Source: DASZVB01 sp035545855 (GTDB lineage: Bacteria > Myxococcota_A > Polyangia > Polyangiales > Polyangiaceae). From it: a stretch of 64,000 nt of DNA. This document shows, one piece after another, positions 58,233 to 64,000 of the stretch. Within the stretch, counting starts at the first letter, position 1; every line of letters begins with the position of its first letter. The stretch is from the NCBI GenBank assembly GCA_035545855.1, contig DASZXK010000206.1, positions 20,225-84,224 on the forward strand, read 5' to 3'. The translations under genes and the position numbers were made by a program. The notes beneath the pieces are model-generated. The model saw only the letters and a program-made list of their open reading frames with translations. It made no database searches and was not told the origin of the DNA.

Positions 58233-58658
58233 TCACGGGGACCGCGGTGCCGAGCCGTCGCACGCGCGGGGGGCGGCGCACGCCGCGCCCGTTTCCGCAT
58301 CCGGATACCATCGCCCCGGAAAGTAGAAAAGCTGACCGGACTCTCCCTGCGTGGCCCATGTCGTTTCCGCGAGAGCGAAATGACAGCCCGGTGGCGGGAG
58401 CACCCAGGCGCCCGGGGTCCACTCCCAGGTTCGGTCGACCCATTCCCATCGACCGTCGAGCCAGACGCAGGGCGCGCCGGGGTCCTTCGGCACCGTTTCC
58501 ACCTTGTGTAGCGGCGGCGCCTCGGAAATGGGGATCGGTTTCGGCGCGGAGAGCGGGCGGGGGCCGAGCTCGACGGTGCGGAGGCCGCTGCCACAGGAGG
58601 CCGCGCCGACGGCAGCGAGCGCCACGAGAGCGCCCACTCCGAGCGCGCGGGCCTTCAC
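58233..58658 (-). CDS. Small lipoprotein with Trp-rich repeats
   Basis: 141 residues, start GTG 58658 overlapping the prepilin peptidase stop (GTGA). Lipobox AAVGAASC. The mature part has a Trp-rich pattern CVWLDGRWEWVDRTWEWTPG-AW, like the YXWXGXW repeat proteins of proteobacterial envelopes, with a second strand FPGRWYP. Several cysteines in the second half. Function unknown. The 19-base gap to the mutase start suggests one transcript. Confidence 0.7.
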   Translation of the reverse strand: MKARALGVGALVALAAVGAASCGSGLRTVELGPRPLSAPKPIPISEAPPLHKVETVPKDPGAPCVWLDGRWEWVDRTWEWTPGAWVLPPPGCHFALAETTWATQGESGQLFYFPGRWYPDAETGAACAAPRACDGSAPRSP

Positions 58659-59614
58659 GCGGGCCACGTCATCTCCAGGTAGCGCTCGACGAGCAGGTCC
58701 CCGAAGAACAGGTATTCGACGATGCCGAGGGCGAGGAAAGGCCCGAACGGGAGTCGGATCTTGCCGAAGCCTCCCGAGGGTTCCTGGGCGAGCGGGTCGG
58801 CGTCGAGCTCCTGCTGGAACGCCCGACGTTCCTCGCCCTCGAGCGTCTCGAGCTCGGCCCGGAGTGCCTCCCGCTCGGCCTTCACCGCTGGCGGCTCGTC
58901 GATGCCCCCGCGCGCGACGAGCACGACGACGGCGACCACGGTGCCCTGGACGGCGCCCGCGAGGAGCGCGAAGACCGCGCCCTTCCACCCGAGCCACGCG
59001 CCGGCGAGGAGGAGCAGCTTCGCGTCCCCGAGCCCCATGCCCGCGTGCCCGCGGAGGAGCCGGTAGCCGACGTGGAACGGCAGCCAGACGAGGAAAAAGC
59101 CGCTCGCAGCTCCGACGAGCGCCTCCGTCCAGGTGATGTCGCGGATCGGGACCGTCGCGAGGCCGAGCGCGGCGCCGCCGAGCGTGATCTCGTCGGGGAG
59201 GATCATGAACTCGAGGTCGATGAACACGAGCGCGATGAGCCCGAGACAGAGGATCAAGTACGCCGAGAAAGAGAGGATGAGGACGTGGTCCGGCGTCCCC
59301 GTCGTCGCGTCGCCGAGGACCTTTTCGAGCACGGCCCACCCCGTGAGTCCCCCGAGCGCCTCGACGAGCGGATACCGCGGCGAGATCTTCGCCCTGCAAC
59401 AGCGAGCCCTTCCGCGGAGAACGAGCCAGGAGAAGACCGGAACGTTGTCGTACGCGCGGATCGGCGATCCGCACGCGGGGCAGCGGGACGCCGGGTACGC
59501 GACGTTCTCCCCGCGCGGCAGGCGGTGGACGACGACGTTCAGGAAGCTCCCGAGGGCGAGGCCCAGGGACACGGCGACCGTGGCCAGGAACCAGGCCGGG
59601 AGCTCCAGGATCAC
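58655..59614 (-). CDS. pilD: Prepilin peptidase (PilD/GspO type)
   Basis: 319 residues, polytopic. It cleaves the leader of type IV prepilins or type II secretion pseudopilins and N-methylates the new end. N-terminal cytoplasmic zinc loop with CPACG, but the second pair is CC (ARCCRAKISPRYPLVE), not the usual C-x-x-C. Catalytic Asp pair: FIDLEFMILPDEIT and GMGLGDAKLLLLAGAWLG (GxGDxK). The C-terminal 60 residues (an Asp/Glu/Lys-rich segment inserted before the last membrane helix) are longer than in most. No pilin genes are adjacent. Confidence 0.92.
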   Translation of the reverse strand: MILELPAWFLATVAVSLGLALGSFLNVVVHRLPRGENVAYPASRCPACGSPIRAYDNVPVFSWLVLRGRARCCRAKISPRYPLVEALGGLTGWAVLEKVLGDATTGTPDHVLILSFSAYLILCLGLIALVFIDLEFMILPDEITLGGAALGLATVPIRDITWTEALVGAASGFFLVWLPFHVGYRLLRGHAGMGLGDAKLLLLAGAWLGWKGAVFALLAGAVQGTVVAVVVLVARGGIDEPPAVKAEREALRAELETLEGEERRAFQQELDADPLAQEPSGGFGKIRLPFGPFLALGIVEYLFFGDLLVERYLEMTWPA

Positions 59615-59687
59615 GGCCGGAGTCTAGTACGCGGCCGCGCGGTCCGGCGAACGCTGCCCCGCGTTTCACGCGCGCCCCCCGTTTGGT

Positions 59688-62306
59688 ATGTCTGGTCCGA
59701 TGCTCAAGGGTGAGGCCACGACGCTGTCCCTCGGTCGGTACGCCCCCGACGCGAAGGCATGGATCGTCCAGGCTCAGACGCTGGCGGACGCGGAGCATCA
59801 CGCCGAGGTCACGCCGCTCCACCTCCTCGCGCGGGGCGCGGACGGCCTTCCGGGCGTCGCAGCCGTCCTCGCCCGGGCCGGCGTGAACGGGGCCGAGCTC
59901 TCGTCCGCGGCCGCCCGGGCGCTCTCGGCGCTGCCGAAGGCGAGCGAGCCGTCGTACCTCTCCACGCGGTTCATGGACCTCCTCGCGCGCGCCGAGCGCG
60001 ACGCCGATCGGGAGCGCGCGCCCGTGGTCTCCGTCGCGCACCTCCTGAACGCGCTCTCCCAGGAGATCCGCGGGGGAGCCGCCGAGGTCCTCGCCGCGTT
60101 CGGCGTGGGGCCGGGATCGCTGAAGCCGCACCTCGGCGCCCTGGAGCAGGCGGCGCCCAGGCCCGCGTTCTCGACTCCCGTCGGGAGCCCCGCGGAGCCC
60201 GAGGCGCGAGACCTCGTCCTCGAGTCGAAGAACGGGCAGGGCGATCCGGTCGTCGGCAGGGACGCCGAGATCCGCCGCCTCGTCACCATCCTCGAACGAC
60301 GCGAGAAGGGGCACGCGCTCCTCGTCGGCGAGCCCGGCACCGGAAAGCGCGCGATCGTCCGCGCGCTCGCGAAGCGCCTCGGCGGAGCCGACGTCCCCGC
60401 GCGGCTCTCCGGCGCCCGCCTCGTCGCGGTGGACGCGGCGTCGCTCATGTCGGGGTCCCGTCTCCGCTCGGACGCGGAGCAGCGCCTCGGGCGACTCGTC
60501 GAGGCGGGGCAGAACACCTCCGCGGTTCCGATCCTCTTCATCCGCGGCGTCGAGCAGCTGTTCGGGCAGGGCGCCGCCGGACAGATGGGGGACGCGCTCC
60601 GCTCCCTCGTCGCGCAGGGGACGATCCGGCTCCTCGCGTCGACCACGCCGGAGGGCCTCCGCAAGATCACCGAACGCGACGCGGCGTTCGTTCGCCTGTG
60701 CACCGTGCTCGAGATAGCGGAACCGTCCGTCCCGCAAGCCATCGAGATGGTGCGAAGCGTCGCGGCGCGACTCGAGCAGCATCACGGCGTCCGGATCGGG
60801 GAAGGGGCCGTCACGACGGCGGTGACGCTCGCGAAGCGGTATCTGCCGGATCGGTTCCTGCCGGACGGCGCCGTCGGGCTCCTCGACGAGGCCGCCGCTG
60901 CGCTCCGCGTGGAAACCGACGGCGTGCCGCGCGACGTGGAGACGACCGTGAGCCGACTCGAGTCCATCCGCGTGCAGATCGCGGCGCTCTCCGGCGTGGA
61001 CGACGCGCCGACCCGCGCCTCCGTCGCGAACCTCACGGCGGAGGCGAACGCACTCGAACCGCAGGTGCTCGCGCTCACGAAGGCCTACGAGGTGAAGCGG
61101 GGCACGCTGCTCGCCGTGCGCGGCGTCGAGCGCGAGCTCGAGGCGGCGAGGAAATCGCTCGCCGACGCCCGGTCGCGGAGCGACGGCGCGCGCGCCTCCG
61201 AGCTCGAGCACGTCGCGATCCCCGAGCTCGAACGGCGCCTCGCGTCCGCGACGGAGGCGGCGCGCGCGGCGGGCGCCTCCGTGGACCAGGCCGTGCTCGG
61301 GGAAGAGCAGGTCGCGCGGATGGTCGCGGACTGGACGGGGATCCCGGTCGCGAAGATGCTGGAAGGGGAGGCGGACAAGCTCCTCAAGATGGAGGAACGG
61401 CTCGAACGCCGCGTGATCGGGCAATCCGAGGGGGTGCGGGCCCTCGCCCGCGCCGTCCGTCGTGGACGGGTCGGGCTCCGCGATCCGAAGCGGCCGATCG
61501 GGTCGTTCCTCTTCCTCGGACCGAGCGGCGTCGGGAAGACGGAGCTCGCGAAGGCCCTCGCGGAGTTCCTGTTCGACGACGAATCCGCGCTCACCCGGCT
61601 CGACATGAGCGAGTTCATGGAGCGGCACATGGCCCAGCGCCTCCTCGGCGCGCCGCCCGGGTACGCCGACAGCGAACAGGGCGGCTTCCTCACGGAGGCC
61701 GTCCGGAAACGCCCCTACTCCGTGCTCCTCTTCGACGAGGTGGAGAAGGCCCACGGGGACGTCTTCAACCTGCTGCTCCAGGTCCTCGACGACGGCCGGC
61801 TCACGGACGGCCGTGGACGTCTCGCCGACTTCACGAACACCGTCGTCATCCTGACGAGCAACATCGGCTCCGACCGGATCCTCGGAGCGGACCCGGCGCT
61901 GTTCGAGTCGACGGAGGGGCGCGAGCAGCTCCGGGAGACGCTCCTCGCCGAGCTCCGGAAGTTCTTCCGCCCCGAGTTCCTGAATCGAGTCGACGACGTC
62001 ATCGTCTTCCGGCCGCTCGCGAAGGCGGATCTCGCCCGCATCGTGGAGATCCAGCTCGCCTCCGTGCAGAAGCTTCTCGCGCCGCGGAAGCTCTCCCTCC
62101 GCGTCGATGAGGACGCGAAGGCCCGGCTCGTCGACCTCGGTCACGAGCCCGCGCTCGGCGCACGACCGCTAAGGCGCGCGATCCTGAAGCGCGTGCAGGA
62201 CCCGCTCGCGGAGAAGCTCCTCGAGCGACCTCTCCCCGAGGGCACCACCCTGGTGCTTCGGACCGAGGGGGAGGACTTCGTCTTCGACACGGTGCCGCCG
62301 CCGTGA
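59688..62306 (+). CDS. ClpB-like AAA+ ATPase with degenerate first nucleotide-binding domain
   Basis: 872 residues. N-domain about 1-145 with the Clp repeat (AEVTPLHLLARGADGLP). NBD1: Walker A GEPGTGKR is present (G214-K220), but Walker B reads ILFIRGVEQ (residues 282-290), where the catalytic DE is RG, and the pore loop G-x-x-Y is MSGSRLRSD (Tyr replaced by Leu). A coiled M-domain-like segment spans about 425-530. NBD2 is complete: Walker A GPSGVGKT (K617), DMSEFMERH, GAPPGYADSEQGG and LLFDEVEKAH (D683, E684). So only the second ring appears catalytic. ATG 59688 overlaps a TGGTAT box; ATG 59700 (MLKGEATT) is a plausible leaderless start. It overlaps the next gene (GTGA). Confidence 0.83.
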   Translation: MSGPMLKGEATTLSLGRYAPDAKAWIVQAQTLADAEHHAEVTPLHLLARGADGLPGVAAVLARAGVNGAELSSAAARALSALPKASEPSYLSTRFMDLLARAERDADRERAPVVSVAHLLNALSQEIRGGAAEVLAAFGVGPGSLKPHLGALEQAAPRPAFSTPVGSPAEPEARDLVLESKNGQGDPVVGRDAEIRRLVTILERREKGHALLVGEPGTGKRAIVRALAKRLGGADVPARLSGARLVAVDAASLMSGSRLRSDAEQRLGRLVEAGQNTSAVPILFIRGVEQLFGQGAAGQMGDALRSLVAQGTIRLLASTTPEGLRKITERDAAFVRLCTVLEIAEPSVPQAIEMVRSVAARLEQHHGVRIGEGAVTTAVTLAKRYLPDRFLPDGAVGLLDEAAAALRVETDGVPRDVETTVSRLESIRVQIAALSGVDDAPTRASVANLTAEANALEPQVLALTKAYEVKRGTLLAVRGVERELEAARKSLADARSRSDGARASELEHVAIPELERRLASATEAARAAGASVDQAVLGEEQVARMVADWTGIPVAKMLEGEADKLLKMEERLERRVIGQSEGVRALARAVRRGRVGLRDPKRPIGSFLFLGPSGVGKTELAKALAEFLFDDESALTRLDMSEFMERHMAQRLLGAPPGYADSEQGGFLTEAVRKRPYSVLLFDEVEKAHGDVFNLLLQVLDDGRLTDGRGRLADFTNTVVILTSNIGSDRILGADPALFESTEGREQLRETLLAELRKFFRPEFLNRVDDVIVFRPLAKADLARIVEIQLASVQKLLAPRKLSLRVDEDAKARLVDLGHEPALGARPLRRAILKRVQDPLAEKLLERPLPEGTTLVLRTEGEDFVFDTVPPP

Positions 62307-63586
62307 GCGAGGAACCCGCCACGGACGTCGCTCCGTCCCTCGGGCGAACGGTCGCGGCCGTCTACGCGCTCGCGTGGCTGCTCCCCGCGTTCGTCGCGGG
62401 CTACGCGATCGTCACCATGTTCCAGTTCGACGCGGTGCTCGTTCCGGACTACGTGCCCGCGGTTCACGGCGGGCTCGGCCACTTCTTCCTCGACCCCTGG
62501 CAGCACTGGGACGGGCAGTGGTACCTCCGGATCGCCGAGCGGGGGTACTACCCGGGGGACGCCTCCGCCGCGTTTCTCCCCGCGTATCCGATGCTGGCTC
62601 GAGCGGTGCGCGCCTTCGTCGGGGACACGGTGCTGTCCGGCTGTCTCGTCTCCTGGGTGGCTCTCGCGGGCGCGCTCGTCACCGTGGCGCGCCTCTTCCG
62701 CGAGGAGATCGGAGACGACTACCGGCTCGCGCTCGTGCTCCTCGTCACGTTCCCCACGGCCTTCTACTTCCACGCGGCGTACACGGAGTCCTTGTTCCTC
62801 TTCGCGGCCGCGCAGGCCCTCCTTGCGGCCCGGGAGCGCCGCTTCGTGACGGCCGGGGCGTTCGCGCTCGTCGCGACGCTCACTCGATGGACCGGGTTCG
62901 TCCTCGTGCCGACGCTCCTCGCCGAGGCGTGGGCGCAAGCGGCGGCGAAGCGCGACGGGAGAACCGTCGCCGATCATCGGCTGCCCGAGCTGCTCGCAAA
63001 GCCCGGCGTCGCGGCGCTCCGCTCGCTCTCGCCGGTGGCCGTGATCTCGGCGCTCTCCCCGCTCGCGGCGTTCCCGATCGTGTTCCGCGTCCTCGACGAA
63101 TCCATCCACGATCCGATGGGCTTCGACCGCGCGCAGCGGCTCTGGGAGCGCCGCCTCGCGCCGCCGTGGCAGGGTCTCGTCGAGGGCGTCACGGTTCTCC
63201 TTCCGGGACACCCGCCGTTCCTCACCCCGTTACCCGGCGGCTTTCCGCGGCTTCCGTTCTATCCGGGTGGTTTCCTCGAGGCCCACGCCTACAACCTCGT
63301 CGCGGCGCTCGCCGCGCTCGCGCTCGCGTTCGTCTCGATCGGACGCCTCCGGGCCTCCTCGGCGGCGTTCGCGCTCGCCTCCGCGATCTTGCCGCTGATG
63401 ACCCCGTCCCGGCTCCAGCCGCTCCAGTCGGTGCCGCGGTTCTTCGTCGTCATGTTTCCGCTCTTCGCCGTGCTCGCGCTCCTGGTGAAGCGGAGACCCC
63501 TCGTCGCGGCGTGCCTCGTCGCGGGTTTCGCGATGCTCCAGGGCTTCTTCGTCGCGCGGTTCGCCCTGTGGTTCTGGGTCGCATGA
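62303..63586 (+). CDS. PIG-V-like mannosyltransferase, polytopic membrane protein
   Basis: 427 residues with about nine membrane segments and a GTG start overlapping the ClpB-like stop. Early luminal loop: FFLDPWQHWDGQWYLRIAERG, followed by AFLPAYPMLARAV. The H-W-D-G-x-x-Y-x-x-I-A-x-x-G-Y ... F-x-P-x-Y-P pattern is that of PIG-V/glycosyltransferase family 76 enzymes, which transfer mannose or another sugar from a polyprenyl-phosphate donor. Acceptor unknown; envelope glycan or glycoprotein is inferred. Coupling to a Clp-type ATPase is unexplained. Confidence 0.78.
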   Translation: MSEEPATDVAPSLGRTVAAVYALAWLLPAFVAGYAIVTMFQFDAVLVPDYVPAVHGGLGHFFLDPWQHWDGQWYLRIAERGYYPGDASAAFLPAYPMLARAVRAFVGDTVLSGCLVSWVALAGALVTVARLFREEIGDDYRLALVLLVTFPTAFYFHAAYTESLFLFAAAQALLAARERRFVTAGAFALVATLTRWTGFVLVPTLLAEAWAQAAAKRDGRTVADHRLPELLAKPGVAALRSLSPVAVISALSPLAAFPIVFRVLDESIHDPMGFDRAQRLWERRLAPPWQGLVEGVTVLLPGHPPFLTPLPGGFPRLPFYPGGFLEAHAYNLVAALAALALAFVSIGRLRASSAAFALASAILPLMTPSRLQPLQSVPRFFVVMFPLFAVLALLVKRRPLVAACLVAGFAMLQGFFVARFALWFWVA

Positions 63587-63613
63587 TCTCCGCTCGAACG
63601 CGAACGGAATAGG

Positions 63614-63633
63614 GACCTCGAAGTAGCGTTCGA
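63614..63633 (+). terminator. Hairpin after the mannosyltransferase gene
   Basis: CCTCGAA-GTAGCG-TTCGAGG is a perfect 7-bp stem with a 6-base loop, 27 bases after the stop at 63586 and abutting the repeat cluster. No T-tract. Confidence 0.4.
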
Positions 63634-63670
63634 GGATGCCCCACCCGGCATCCCGCTGCCGACCGCCCCG
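63633..63670 (+). repeat. Partial, internally deleted copy of the 194-bp repeat
   Basis: GATGCCCCACCCGGCATCCC then GCTGCCGACCGCCCC: the start of the element with one arm of its first hairpin missing. It lies 21 bases before full copy B and in the same orientation. Confidence 0.7.
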
Positions 63671-63691
63671 TTTTCGAAGCGTGGATTCAGG

Positions 63692-63885
63692 GATGCCCCA
63701 CCCGGCATCCCGCGATGCGGGCTGCCGACCGCCCCTGATGTCGGTGCTCGCCCGGCAGCCGGGCTGCGCGCCGCCATGGGGCGGTATGCCGACCGGCGAG
63801 GGAGTTCCGGGGCACACCCTCGGTAGCGCCGTGCGACGTGAAGCGTCGTCTCGGGGTGTGTGCTTCCGAGAGAGAGTCGACGGCG
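63692..63885 (+). repeat. 194-bp structured dispersed repeat, copy B
   Basis: The second full copy, same orientation and length as copy A at 1244. Stems are kept while loops vary: the first hairpin is CCCGC-GAT-GCGGG here against GTC in copy A. The second half keeps CACACCCTC and GGGGTGTGTGC. The region 63886-64000 after it shows no feature I can support. Confidence 0.8.
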
Positions 63886-64000
63886 CGCGTTTCGCGACAC
63901 TTCTCGAGATCGGAGAGCGAGTCTTCGCCGTCGATGCTTTCTCGAAAGCCCGTTCCGAGACGGCCAGGAGGCGGACGAAGCAAGGTTCACGTTCACGGAC

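Noticed and set aside
58233..62144. Minus-strand frame of about 1300 codons over the ClpB-like gene
   Set aside because: Shadow of the ClpB-like gene; only its last ~140 codons (58233-58658) are real, as the Trp-rich lipoprotein.
59688..62306. ClpV of a type VI secretion system
   Set aside because: No T6SS genes are nearby and the N-domain is ClpB/ClpA-like.

Overview
This window comes from a high-GC, gene-dense bacterial chromosome. The most likely source is a myxobacterium-type Myxococcota (former Deltaproteobacteria, perhaps Polyangiales). This is inferred from gene content and I could not run a taxonomic search. The signs are a PknB-type Ser/Thr kinase, AgmX/PglI-like and TonB/ExbB/ExbD proteins, many lipoproteins including Cys-rich Gly/Ser-tethered ones, thrombospondin-type-3/OmpA proteins, LA_2272-type surface repeats, a probable sphingolipid gene pair and frequent GTG starts with 4-base overlaps. 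I saw no rRNA, tRNA, CRISPR array, prophage or insertion sequence. Nearly all the DNA is coding. The long open frames antisense to real genes are GC-bias shadows.

Layout. 0-3 kb (minus): a serine palmitoyltransferase-like enzyme and a GNAT-fold protein that is a candidate bacterial ceramide synthase, with a structured 194-bp repeat between them. 3.2-10.8 kb (minus): a long tight run of truA, two envelope proteins, rsmD, a phytoene-desaturase-like FAD oxidoreductase, purN, purM, thiO and a membrane protein. 11-18 kb: a zinc-ribbon membrane protein and lipoprotein pair, then ffh with two lipoproteins that share a domain, an exported protein and a hotdog thioesterase. 18-21 kb (minus): rpoH-rsmI and lipoproteins. 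22-26 kb (plus): an esterase, then an ECF sigma factor, a putative anti-sigma protein and a surface-repeat protein. 26-34 kb: mscL, an OmpA/TSP3 protein with a DUF481-like outer-membrane protein, then exbB-exbD-tonB divergent from a TonB-dependent receptor and its lipoprotein partner. 35-41 kb: an MDR oxidoreductase, an ABHD18-like hydrolase, a truncated haemoglobin, a 3D-domain lipoprotein, a peroxiredoxin-like protein, YchJ, mpl and metF.

42-47.4 kb is the most interesting part. Three genes in tandem resemble the Ralstonia phcB-phcS-phcR-phcQ quorum-sensing locus (3-hydroxy fatty-acid methyl ester signalling). The synthase-like methyltransferase carries an N-terminal PilZ-like domain. The PhcS-like membrane kinase and PhcR-like receiver-kinase are fused into one 886-residue protein. 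The PhcQ-like receiver/ATPase protein has lost its phospho-acceptor His. The leader and one intercistronic gap contain strong RNA stem-loops.

47-64 kb: nudC, deoC, an L,D-transpeptidase-like protein without its catalytic Cys, an outer-membrane protein, a Ser/Thr kinase with a TPR-like membrane protein and a large Cys-rich lipoprotein, a prepilin peptidase-lipoprotein-phosphomannomutase-prmC operon, a ClpB-like ATPase with a degenerate first AAA+ domain, and a PIG-V-like mannosyltransferase. A second full copy and a partial copy of the 194-bp repeat lie at the right end. Bases 63886-64000 hold nothing I can identify.
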